A DNA stretch of 8,159 nt from Candidatus Firestoneibacteriota bacterium (lineage in GTDB: Bacteria; JACRDZ01): positions 1-8,159 of the forward strand of contig JACRDZ010000183.1 in assembly GCA_016212735.1 (NCBI GenBank). The letters run 5' to 3'. This document shows, piece after piece, positions 1 through 6,848 of this stretch. The position numbers were made by a program, and so were the translations under genes. The number at the start of each line of letters is the position of its first letter. Position 1 is the stretch's first letter. Below the pieces are notes generated by a model that saw only the letters and a program-made list of their open reading frames with translations, had not been told where the DNA came from and searched no databases.

Positions 1-113
1 TCAGGTCATCTTTGTCCGATCCTCAATCGCAAAATCCTCAACGTAGCTATGTGCTACGCCTCAGATTTTGCTCAATCGGATCAGCCAAATCTGACCAGAA
101 TCTGAGCGCCTGA
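1..113. repeat. GC-rich palindromic element, possible dispersed repeat or structured RNA
   Basis: This stretch has no open reading frame and is close to half G+C, against about one third in the genes beside it. Its core is a perfect hairpin, CGTAGC (42-47) and GCTACG (53-58), around a 5-nt loop. It extends outward through GCAAAAT (29-35)/ATTTTGC (65-71) and TCCGA (15-19)/TCGGA (76-80), with TCAGG (1-5)/CCTGA (109-113) at the outer edges. Direct repeats are also present: CTCAATCG at 22-29 and 71-78, and AATCTGA at 88-94 and 99-105. Either AATCTGA copy could pair with TCAGATT (61-67), which would compete with the core stem. It lies just past the galT stop, so it could help end that transcript, but it has no trailing T-run. 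Being a family of dispersed repeats is inference; only one copy is visible here. Confidence 0.6.
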
Positions 114-140
114 ATGCGTAAGTTATTTCGTCACAGCCCC

Positions 141-1145
141 TTAGACTATTTGTAATTTTTTCAAATACTGCGCCGCATCTTCAGGGGAAGTCGGATTAAT
201 ATAAAAACCTGTCCCCCATTCAAAACCAGCTGTTTTAATTACTCTGGGTATTATTTCTATATGCCAGTGATAATCTTCCATCCCGTGTACCTGAGATGGA
301 GCTGTATGAATAATATAATTATAAGCAGGTTTATTTAAAGCTATAGAAATGCGTTTTAATGTATCTTTTAATATTTTTGCCAGGTCTATAACTTCAGAAA
401 TACTTATTTCTTCAAAATTAGAACTATGTTTTCGAGGTATAATACATATTTCAAAAGGATATATTGAAGCAAATGGTGTATAACTAATAAACGAATTATT
501 CTGTGATATTAAACGTTCCTGAGATAATATTTCCTGTTTAATAATATCACAAAATATACAACGCTCTTTATATTTATAGTAACGTAAAGCTCCAGACATT
601 TCAGATTCAATATTCATAGGTATTACTGGAGTTGCAATAAGATTTGAATAAGGATGATCATAATAAGAACCTGCATCCCAACCTCTATTTCTAAATATTG
701 TAATATATTTGAACCTGATATCTTTTTTTAAATCAGCAATCCTGTCTCTATACATCCATATAACATTTTCAATGGATTTTAAATCAGAATCAGGTATATC
801 AATATCATGTTCAGTAGTTTCAATTATTATTTCATGCGCTCCGATCCCATTCATTTTATCAAACATGCCAACACCTGTCTGATTAATTTCTCCTTCAATA
901 CCTAATACCGGGAACTTATTTGGGATTACTCTTGTTACCCATCCTGGAGAATTAGCTGGAGTTTTATCTGGACGATATGCAAAAATTTCTGATGGGGTCA
1001 TTTTTTCCCTATCAGGACAAAAAGGACATTCTTTAACGCTATCTTTATTTATAACTGATTTACCAAAAATAACGGATTTGCGTAATTCTCTGGAACTTAT
1101 TATTACCCATCTATCTAAAATAATATCTCTTCTTAATTCAGATAT
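141..1145 (-). CDS. galT: Galactose-1-phosphate uridylyltransferase-like protein (GalT, HIT superfamily) with altered active site
   Basis: GalT swaps UMP between UDP-glucose and galactose 1-phosphate in the Leloir pathway, through a UMP-histidine intermediate. Read from the ATA at 1145-1143 the protein is 334 residues, near the family's usual length. It opens with SELRRD, then RWVII (about 19-23) and the zinc motif CPFC (C40, C43), with H113 and H164 as likely further ligands. A second cysteine pair CIFC (196-199) follows. The C-terminal half has H280 and HWH (293-295), then the family-typical AGFEWGTGFYINPT tail. The active-site stretch that normally reads HPHSQ or HPHGQ is HPYSN (164-168), so the nucleophilic His and the conserved Gln are Tyr and Asn. 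Membership of the family is clear, but uridylyltransferase activity is doubtful. The first in-frame ATG (1001) would remove the CPFC motif, so it is unlikely to be the start. The gene lies 30 nt behind the lipoprotein stop and is probably co-transcribed with it. Confidence 0.82.
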   Translation of the reverse strand: MSELRRDIILDRWVIISSRELRKSVIFGKSVINKDSVKECPFCPDREKMTPSEIFAYRPDKTPANSPGWVTRVIPNKFPVLGIEGEINQTGVGMFDKMNGIGAHEIIIETTEHDIDIPDSDLKSIENVIWMYRDRIADLKKDIRFKYITIFRNRGWDAGSYYDHPYSNLIATPVIPMNIESEMSGALRYYKYKERCIFCDIIKQEILSQERLISQNNSFISYTPFASIYPFEICIIPRKHSSNFEEISISEVIDLAKILKDTLKRISIALNKPAYNYIIHTAPSQVHGMEDYHWHIEIIPRVIKTAGFEWGTGFYINPTSPEDAAQYLKKLQIV

Positions 1146-1154
1146 AAAAATCCA

Positions 1155-1160
1155 CTCCCT
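1155..1160 (-). promoter_or_regulatory. Shine-Dalgarno of galT, deciding a non-canonical start
   Basis: On the minus strand AGGGAG (1160-1155), within a purine-rich run, lies 9 nt before the ATA codon at 1145-1143. The next codons are the conserved SELRRD of the GalT N-terminus. No ATG, GTG or TTG occurs in this frame between the lipoprotein stop (1178-1176) and the ATG at 1001. The only other near-start codon by the site is ATT (1151-1149), just 3 nt away and too close. The site therefore supports initiation at ATA, or an original ATG there that has mutated or been miscalled. Confidence 0.6.
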
Positions 1161-1175
1161 TTCGCAAGCCCTAAC

Positions 1176-4100
1176 TTAAAATAAAGTAAGTTTCTTTATT
1201 ATCTGTTTTGGAGTTAATCTATCAGTATAAGTTCCATCTCCCAATTGTCCATAACTATTATCACCCCAGGCCCAGATAGTCCCATCATTTTTTATTGCAA
1301 CACTAAAATCATCTCCTGCTGCAATTGCAATTACATCTTTTAAATCGCTAACCTGAACATATGTATTTCTATCAGCCTTAGTTCCATCTCCCAATTGCCC
1401 ATAACTATTATCTCCCCAGGAATATACTATGCCATCTTTCTTTAGTGCAAGATTATGACCACTACCTGCGCTTATTGCAACTATATCTGTTAAATTTTTT
1501 ACCTGCACATATGTACGTCTATCTATATTAGAACCATCACCTAATTGCCCATAAATATTGTATCCCCATGAACAGACTGTACCATCTTTCTTTAATGCAA
1601 TGCTGTGATATGAACCTGCACTTATTGCAATTATATCTTTTAAACCTTTTACCTGCACATAAGTACTTCTGTCTATACTAGTACTATCTCCTAATTGATA
1701 GTAATCATTACCTCCCCACGAATATACAGTACTATCTCTTTTTAATGCAAGGCTATGATATCCACCACCTGCAACTGCTGTAATTTGTTTTACCCTTTTC
1801 ACCTGCACGAATGAAGATCTATCTGTATTGGTGCTGTCCCCTAATTGATAACTGCTATTATCTCCACACGCAAATACTGTACTATCATTTTTTAAAATAA
1901 GACTATGATATGCTCCACCTGCAACTGCTGTAACATTTGTTAATCCGCTCACTTTTACAGGTATTTTATTATCTATTAAATTACCAATACCTAATTGACC
2001 ATAATTATTACGTCCCCATGTATATACAGTATTATCATTTTTTAAAATTATATTATGATCCCCACCTGCTGAATATGACACTATATCTTTTAATGTTTTT
2101 ATCTTTTCTAAAGTATTTTTATTAACTAAAGTGCTGTCCCCAAGCTGACCATATTTATTATATCCCCAGGAAGAAAGCGTGCTGTCATTTTTAACTGCAA
2201 TTATGTGATAAAAACCACTTGTTACTGCTTTAAAAAAAGTTGGAAGCTCATATACCTGAACATAAGAACTTGTATTATTATTGGTCCCGTCTCCGAGCTG
2301 CCCATATCCATTATATCCTGATGCCATAATTATTCCAGTATCTTTCAATGCCAGGCTATGGTTCCAGCCTCCAGCTATTGCAATAACATCAGTAAGTCCT
2401 GTAATACCAAGCTGTCCATAACTATTATCTCCCCATGCCGAGACTCTTCCATTTTCTCTAAGTGCAATACTGTGCTTTCCTCCTGCAGCTATTGATATAA
2501 CATCATTTATTCCTGAAGCTTTAACAGGAATATTGCTGTTGCCATTTGTTAAATCCCCTAATTGCCCTTCTCCGTTATTTCCCCAGGTCAAGACTGTACC
2601 ATCTTTTTTTAGAGCAATACTATGACTCCAGCCAGCAGCAACTGCTATTATATCCGTAAGTTCAAATACCTGAACAGGAGTATTTCTGTCTATATTGGTT
2701 CCATCTCCAAGCTGCCCCGACTCATTTCCTCCCCAGGTCCAGACTGTACCATCTTTTTTTAATACAATACTATGTTCTCCTCCTGCAGCAATTGCTATGA
2801 CATCAATAAATAAACTTGGCTGAACAGGATTATATGAATCTATATTACTTCCATTTCCAAGCTGCCCATATATATTATTCCCCCATGTCCAGACTGTACC
2901 ATCTCTAGTCAATGCAATACTATGGTTCCATCCTGCTGCAACTGCTATTATATCTGTTAATCCGCTTACCAATACAGGAACAGTCGTATCAAAATTATAT
3001 CCCAATTGTCCAAATCCATTAAATCCCCAGGTATATACTGTACCGTCTTTTTTTAATGCAATACTATGATTCCCTCCAGCAGCTATTGCTAATACATCAC
3101 CAAACCTGGGAATTTCTGTAGAAATATTTTTGTCAATTAAAGTTCCATCTCCTATCTGCCCGAACCTATTATATCCCCAGGTACATATTGTTCCGTCACT
3201 TCTAAAGGCCATACTGTGATTACCACCGCCAGCAATAAGAATATTGCCAGGTGTAGATAAAACCACATCGCTTAATTTTGATTCTCCTGTATCATTAACA
3301 GATGTTACTCCAAAAGCATATTTTGTACTATTTGTAAGACGTGTTACTACATAAGGGGATGTTACACTTTCAATTTTTTTACCTTTTGTTTGTACAGTTG
3401 AACTATCAGTATGATAATACAGATTATAATATTTAGCTCCAATAACAGGATCCCAGCTTAATCTTGCTAATTTATCTCCTGCAATAACTTTAATATTAAT
3501 TGGAACAGTTACTACATTGCTTGAAAAAGTCGGAGTAGCTGAAATTATTCTGCTTAAAGCTGACTCGCCTATTTCATTTAATGCTGTAACTGCAAATGAA
3601 TATAAAGTCTCATTTGTAAGACCTGTTACAAAATAAGGCGGAGTGACTTCTTCGATCTTTGTTCCGCTAGTTTTTGATACTGTATCATCTTTTTCATAAT
3701 AAACATTATATGACGCAGATACACTTCCTGGTTCCCATCCTAATGCTACCTGTCTATCTCCAGCAATTGCACTAAATTTAATAGGAGGCAAAGGCACTCC
3801 TGACACAACATTAGGTGTTGATAAAACTACATCACTTAAAATAGATTCACCAATTGCATTAACAGCAGTAACAGCAAATGCATACTCTCTGCCATTTATC
3901 AGGTTCGAGACCACGAAAGAACATAATTGTATATTATTTATTTTTTGGCTTCCTGTTTTTGCTACTGAAGTCCCAATCCCATAATATATGATATAAGACA
4001 TTGCATCATTTACAGGTTCCCAATTTAATATTACCTGTCCGTCAGAAGCAACAGCATTAATTTTATCTGGTGCAGAAGGAACACTTGAAGGCGGATTAGG

Positions 4101-4754
4101 TATTGCAAAAATAGTTTTACTTAAACTTGATTCTCCTATTTTATTCAAAGCTGTTACAGCAAATGCATATTCTATCCCATTTATCAGCTTATTTACTACA
4201 TAAGGAGATATTGCTTCTCTTATTTTTTGGCTTGATATTTCTTTAAATATATAACCTGTATCATAATAGATATTATACGATAAAGCTCCTATGCTTGTAT
4301 CCCACATTAATGTAACCTGTTCATCTGCTATTAATGCTTTGATATTGGAAGGCTTAGAAGGTGTTCCCTCAGAAACATCTGGTACAGCAGAAACAAGTGC
4401 ACTTAAATCAGATTCACCAATATCATTTAATGCAGTCACTGCAAATGAATAATTAATTTCGTTAGTTAATCCCTTAATAATATATGGGGAAACAATATTT
4501 TCAACTTTTTTGCTTTTTGCTTTTATAATTATACTGCCTGTATCATAATATAAATTATATGATTTAGCTCCGTGTACAGGGTCCCATGTTATTGAAACCT
4601 GTCTGTTACCAAGGGTTACGATTAAATTAACAGGCAGAGAAGGTACATTCTCTGTTTTAGAACTGCTTTTTTTACCGGTACTACATGCAATAGCAAATAA
4701 AATTAAAATACAGATTACAAATAAAAAAACAATATGTAATATCTTGTTTCTCAT
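1176..4754 (-). CDS. Surface lipoprotein with five fibronectin type III domains and fourteen RCC1 repeats
   Basis: The 1192-residue product begins with a short basic segment and a hydrophobic stretch (about 5-23) ending in AIAC, so Cys24 is the likely lipidated residue of a type II signal peptide. Ala at -3 makes the lipobox imperfect. Ser at +2 would not retain it in the inner membrane of a Gram-negative cell. Five Fn3 domains follow (about 38-125, 132-219, 225-313, 319-408, 414-502), each with a Trp near the start and FAVTALN..GES..S near the end. Fourteen RCC1 repeats (512-1192) share HSIALKKDGTV.WG.N.YGQLGDG. Function is unknown; RCC1 propellers and Fn3 domains usually serve protein or glycan binding, so an adhesive or scaffold role at the cell surface is inference. 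The start is fixed by AGGAGGG (4767-4761) and by the ATGA overlap with the carboxyltransferase gene. Confidence 0.9.
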   Translation of the reverse strand: MRNKILHIVFLFVICILILFAIACSTGKKSSSKTENVPSLPVNLIVTLGNRQVSITWDPVHGAKSYNLYYDTGSIIIKAKSKKVENIVSPYIIKGLTNEINYSFAVTALNDIGESDLSALVSAVPDVSEGTPSKPSNIKALIADEQVTLMWDTSIGALSYNIYYDTGYIFKEISSQKIREAISPYVVNKLINGIEYAFAVTALNKIGESSLSKTIFAIPNPPSSVPSAPDKINAVASDGQVILNWEPVNDAMSYIIYYGIGTSVAKTGSQKINNIQLCSFVVSNLINGREYAFAVTAVNAIGESILSDVVLSTPNVVSGVPLPPIKFSAIAGDRQVALGWEPGSVSASYNVYYEKDDTVSKTSGTKIEEVTPPYFVTGLTNETLYSFAVTALNEIGESALSRIISATPTFSSNVVTVPINIKVIAGDKLARLSWDPVIGAKYYNLYYHTDSSTVQTKGKKIESVTSPYVVTRLTNSTKYAFGVTSVNDTGESKLSDVVLSTPGNILIAGGGNHSMAFRSDGTICTWGYNRFGQIGDGTLIDKNISTEIPRFGDVLAIAAGGNHSIALKKDGTVYTWGFNGFGQLGYNFDTTVPVLVSGLTDIIAVAAGWNHSIALTRDGTVWTWGNNIYGQLGNGSNIDSYNPVQPSLFIDVIAIAAGGEHSIVLKKDGTVWTWGGNESGQLGDGTNIDRNTPVQVFELTDIIAVAAGWSHSIALKKDGTVLTWGNNGEGQLGDLTNGNSNIPVKASGINDVISIAAGGKHSIALRENGRVSAWGDNSYGQLGITGLTDVIAIAGGWNHSLALKDTGIIMASGYNGYGQLGDGTNNNTSSYVQVYELPTFFKAVTSGFYHIIAVKNDSTLSSWGYNKYGQLGDSTLVNKNTLEKIKTLKDIVSYSAGGDHNIILKNDNTVYTWGRNNYGQLGIGNLIDNKIPVKVSGLTNVTAVAGGAYHSLILKNDSTVFACGDNSSYQLGDSTNTDRSSFVQVKRVKQITAVAGGGYHSLALKRDSTVYSWGGNDYYQLGDSTSIDRSTYVQVKGLKDIIAISAGSYHSIALKKDGTVCSWGYNIYGQLGDGSNIDRRTYVQVKNLTDIVAISAGSGHNLALKKDGIVYSWGDNSYGQLGDGTKADRNTYVQVSDLKDVIAIAAGDDFSVAIKNDGTIWAWGDNSYGQLGDGTYTDRLTPKQIIKKLTLF
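1179..3221 (-). repeat. Fourteen tandem RCC1 repeats (two predicted seven-bladed propellers)
   Basis: The repeat units begin at residues 512, 562, 610, 660, 710, 760, 798, 849, 899, 949, 999, 1049, 1099 and 1149, nearly all about 50 residues (150 bp) long. The sixth is only 38 residues, lacking the segment after GQLG. The last lacks its final strand (DVIAIAAGG in other units), while the array is preceded by NILIAGGG (504-511), which would supply that strand and close the ring. Units 8-11 favour KNDST where most of the others have KKDGT, and units 10-13 share a YVQVK-like strand. That clustering suggests local duplication within the second half. Confidence 0.88.
3246..4643 (-). repeat. Five tandem fibronectin type III domains
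   Basis: Five units with a period of about 87-95 residues cover residues 38-503. Each has a Pro-rich linker, a QV.L.W(D/E)P strand, Y(N/I)(L/I/V)YY near the middle, SPY(V/I)V..LTN, and FAVTA(L/V)N..GES.LS before the next linker. They probably form a rod that holds the C-terminal propellers away from the membrane; that role is inference from the order of domains. Confidence 0.85.
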
Positions 4755-6655
4755 TTATTACCCTCCTCTGTTGTATCAATTACAAACAAAACCTGTCCTT
4801 TTTCTACAGCATCGCCTTTTTTTGCTAAAATATCTATTATTTTACCTTTTTTTTCTGCTATTATTTCGTTCATTAATTTCATAGCTTCAACAATGCAAAG
4901 GATTTTCCCTTCTGAAATAACATCTCCTATTTTCACAAATTCTTCTGCTCCTGGACCGGGAGCACTGTAAAATGTTCCTATCATTGGAGACTTAACTTTA
5001 TAAATATCAGGAGCATCTTTCTGTATCTCAGTCTCTTTTGATGCAGAACTATCTTTTGAATCCAATTTTATATGCGGTAAAGAGGATTTCTTCTGTGCTC
5101 CAGAAGATGTGCTAACTGCATCCCCTCTTTTTATAACAAGTTTTGTATCGCCTTTTTCAATATTAAATTCTAATATTTTACTTTCTTTCATTGTTTCAAT
5201 TATATCTTTTATCTGTTTTAATGATTCAATAGAGATTTTTTCTTTTTCTACTTTTTTATCTTCCATAGCTTTCTCTAATTTTTCTTCATCGGAAGGATAT
5301 TCCAGAGGATTATTTCTCCAGTTGAAATAACGAATAGCTACTTCAGGGAATAAAGCATAAGTTATTAAATCCTCCTCAGTTTTTATCAACTCTTTGTCAA
5401 CTTCTATTTCCAATTGTTTAAGAATTGGAGGCAATAAATCTGCCGGGCGGCAGGTTATCGGTTGTTCGTCATTTAATATTTTTTTTATAATAGCTTTTTT
5501 TATCGGAGACGGAGGACGGCCATAAAATCCTTTCACATATTCTTTCACTTCCTGCGGAACAACTTTATAACGCTCTCCTAAAAGAACATTAAAAACTGCC
5601 TGAGTCCCGACAATCTGGCTTGTTGGTGTAACTAATGGAGGAAAACCAAAATCTTCTCTGACTTTAGGGATCTCTCCAAGTACATCTTCCATTTTATCAA
5701 GAGCTTTCTGTTTTTCAAGCTGGCTTATAAGATTTGAAACCATTCCTCCAGGTATCTGGTGTGTAATAACTGCAGTATCAATCAAAGACTGTTTACTTCT
5801 TATAAGTTTTTTATTTTCCGCAACATGTTCAAAATAATCAGCTATTTCCTCCAGAGCAGTAAATTTTATTCCCTGATTCATTCCCAGTTCATCCAGAATA
5901 CTTACAATGGTTTCTACTGGCGGCTGTGATGTATAAAGTGCAAGCGGAGCAGATGCGCAATCTACAATATCCACACCGGCTTCTATAGCTTTTAAGTATG
6001 CTACAGTAGCCATTCCGCTGGATGAATGACAATGCAGCTGAATAGGTATTTTTATTTCTTTTTTTAGTTCTTTTACTAAACTATATGATGCGTAAGGATA
6101 AAGAATTCCCGCCATATCTTTAATGCACAGAGAATCAATTCCAAGCTGTACTAATTCACGAGCAGTTTTAATATAATGATCGATAGTATGTACGGGACTT
6201 ATTGTATAACAAACTGTACCCTGTGCATGAGCTCCTAATTTTTTTGTATATTCTATAGCTCTAACCATATTCCTGACATCGTTCAATGCATCGAAAATTC
6301 TTATAATATCAATACCATTTTTTACAGTCCTCTCAATGAATGCTTTTAAAAGATCATCAGGATAATTCTTATAACCTACAACATTTTGTCCTCTTAAGAG
6401 CATCTGAAGCGGTGTATTTTTCATAATCTTTTTAATATTTCGCAGACGTTCCCATGGGTCTTCATTTAAAAATCGCAGACAAACATCAAAAGTTGCTCCT
6501 CCCCATACTTCAACTGAATGGTAACCGACTTTATCGATTTTTTCCGCAATCGGCAGGATTTCAGAAGTTTTCATCCGTGTTGCCCATAACGACTGATGTG
6601 CATCCCTTAAAGTAGTATCTGTAACTTTTACTATTTTTTTAGATTGTTTTTTCAT
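4751..6655 (-). CDS. oadA: Biotin-dependent carboxyltransferase: pyruvate carboxylase subunit B / oxaloacetate decarboxylase alpha subunit
   Basis: This 634-residue cytoplasmic enzyme moves a carboxyl group between carboxybiotin and pyruvate/oxaloacetate. The TIM-barrel carboxyltransferase domain (about 8-300) starts with TLRDAHQS (Asp18 as metal ligand), has the lysine expected to be carbamylated in LCIKDMAG (Lys179), and the metal ligands QLHCH (His208, His210). The conserved carboxylase domain follows (about 300-470), with the FGFPPLVTPTSQIVGTQAV stretch near 336-354. After a charged linker the C-terminus (about 475-630) is a biotin carrier with EAMKLMNE, biotinylated on Lys593. The order matches PycB and OadA alike. 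No biotin carboxylase (PycA) and no sodium-pump subunits (OadB/OadG) are in view, so pyruvate carboxylation and oxaloacetate decarboxylation cannot be told apart. AGGAG lies 4 nt before the ATG. The stop overlaps the lipoprotein start (ATGA). Confidence 0.9.
   Translation of the reverse strand: MKKQSKKIVKVTDTTLRDAHQSLWATRMKTSEILPIAEKIDKVGYHSVEVWGGATFDVCLRFLNEDPWERLRNIKKIMKNTPLQMLLRGQNVVGYKNYPDDLLKAFIERTVKNGIDIIRIFDALNDVRNMVRAIEYTKKLGAHAQGTVCYTISPVHTIDHYIKTARELVQLGIDSLCIKDMAGILYPYASYSLVKELKKEIKIPIQLHCHSSSGMATVAYLKAIEAGVDIVDCASAPLALYTSQPPVETIVSILDELGMNQGIKFTALEEIADYFEHVAENKKLIRSKQSLIDTAVITHQIPGGMVSNLISQLEKQKALDKMEDVLGEIPKVREDFGFPPLVTPTSQIVGTQAVFNVLLGERYKVVPQEVKEYVKGFYGRPPSPIKKAIIKKILNDEQPITCRPADLLPPILKQLEIEVDKELIKTEEDLITYALFPEVAIRYFNWRNNPLEYPSDEEKLEKAMEDKKVEKEKISIESLKQIKDIIETMKESKILEFNIEKGDTKLVIKRGDAVSTSSGAQKKSSLPHIKLDSKDSSASKETEIQKDAPDIYKVKSPMIGTFYSAPGPGAEEFVKIGDVISEGKILCIVEAMKLMNEIIAEKKGKIIDILAKKGDAVEKGQVLFVIDTTEEGNK
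4760..5233 (-). other. AccB-like biotin carrier module at the C-terminus of the carboxyltransferase
   Basis: Residues about 475-632 resemble a whole acetyl-CoA carboxylase carrier (AccB), not just a minimal biotinyl tail. A helical QIKDIIETMKES segment followed by LEFNIEKGDTKLVIKRG matches the start of AccB. A Ser/Lys-rich linker comes next, then SPMIGTFYSAPGPGAEEF, which aligns with the AccB thumb region, then CIVEAMKLMNE around Lys593. The resemblance is judged by eye. Confidence 0.6.
4761..4767 (-). promoter_or_regulatory. Shine-Dalgarno of the lipoprotein gene inside the carboxyltransferase gene
   Basis: AGGAGGG on the minus strand lies within the last codons of the carboxyltransferase (TTEEGNK) and 6 nt before the lipoprotein ATG. 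With the ATGA stop/start overlap at 4754-4751, it points to coupled translation of the two genes. Confidence 0.75.
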
Positions 6656-6683
6656 AAAACTCCTATGTTAATATTAAATTAGA

Positions 6684-6696
6684 CTGCCTTCGGCAG
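6684..6696. repeat. Short GC hairpin upstream of the carboxyltransferase gene
   Basis: CTGCC and GGCAG pair around a 3-nt loop, forming a compact GC-rich hairpin in otherwise AT-rich DNA, about 18 nt before the carboxyltransferase Shine-Dalgarno. No T-run follows on either strand, so it does not look like an intrinsic terminator. It may be a leader hairpin or a small dispersed palindrome. Confidence 0.5.
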
Positions 6697-6715
6697 CAAC
6701 ACTTTTATTAATTAT

Positions 6716-6811
6716 TAGACACAGAAGGACACTGATTTTTTATGATTAACACTGTAAAAAATTTAAGGTTTTGAATTTAAAACAAAATAAATCTGTGTTA
6801 ATCTGTGTCTA
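6716..6811. repeat. Imperfect inverted repeat with TAGACACAGA ends
   Basis: The left end TAGACACAGA (6716-6725) is the exact reverse complement of the right end TCTGTGTCTA (6802-6811). Partial pairing continues inward through the ACAC-GAT words. On the right, ATCTGTGT occurs twice at a 10-nt spacing (6791-6798, 6801-6808). The middle is AT-rich, with a minor GTTTT/AAAAC stem (6768-6783). It carries no ORF and fills most of the 193-nt gap between tsaC and the carboxyltransferase gene. Similar CTGTGT-rich palindromes are known as dispersed repeats in many bacteria; being one of them is inference. Confidence 0.55.
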
Positions 6812-6848
6812 AATTATATTTTTTCTTTTGTTTTCAATTTCCTGTACT

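Noticed and set aside
999..1001. ATG as the galT start
   Set aside because: It would delete the conserved RWVII and CPFC zinc-binding segment, which is present in frame just upstream and preceded by a good ribosome site.
1937..2125. Plus-strand open frame of 62 codons
   Set aside because: It lies opposite the RCC1 repeats, has low-complexity Tyr/Leu-rich content with no motif, and is explained as the shadow of an intact minus-strand gene.
1179..3221. Regular period of about 150 bp, considered as a CRISPR or satellite array
   Set aside because: The periodicity is protein-level (RCC1 blades in one open frame); DNA copies diverge throughout and there are no constant repeats with unique spacers.
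5109..5330. Plus-strand open frame of 73 codons
   Set aside because: It is antisense to the linker and carrier part of the carboxyltransferase; the Ser/Phe-rich product is what reverse reading of Lys/Glu-rich codons gives.
6684..6696. GC hairpin as a rho-independent terminator of tsaC
   Set aside because: The stem is only 5 bp and no T-run follows on the minus strand.
6813..6841. TATAAT on the minus strand (6818-6813) as a promoter for the carboxyltransferase gene
   Set aside because: The -10 box is perfect, but the only TTGAAA-like -35 is about 13 nt away, too close, and the gap is AT-rich enough to give such a match by chance.
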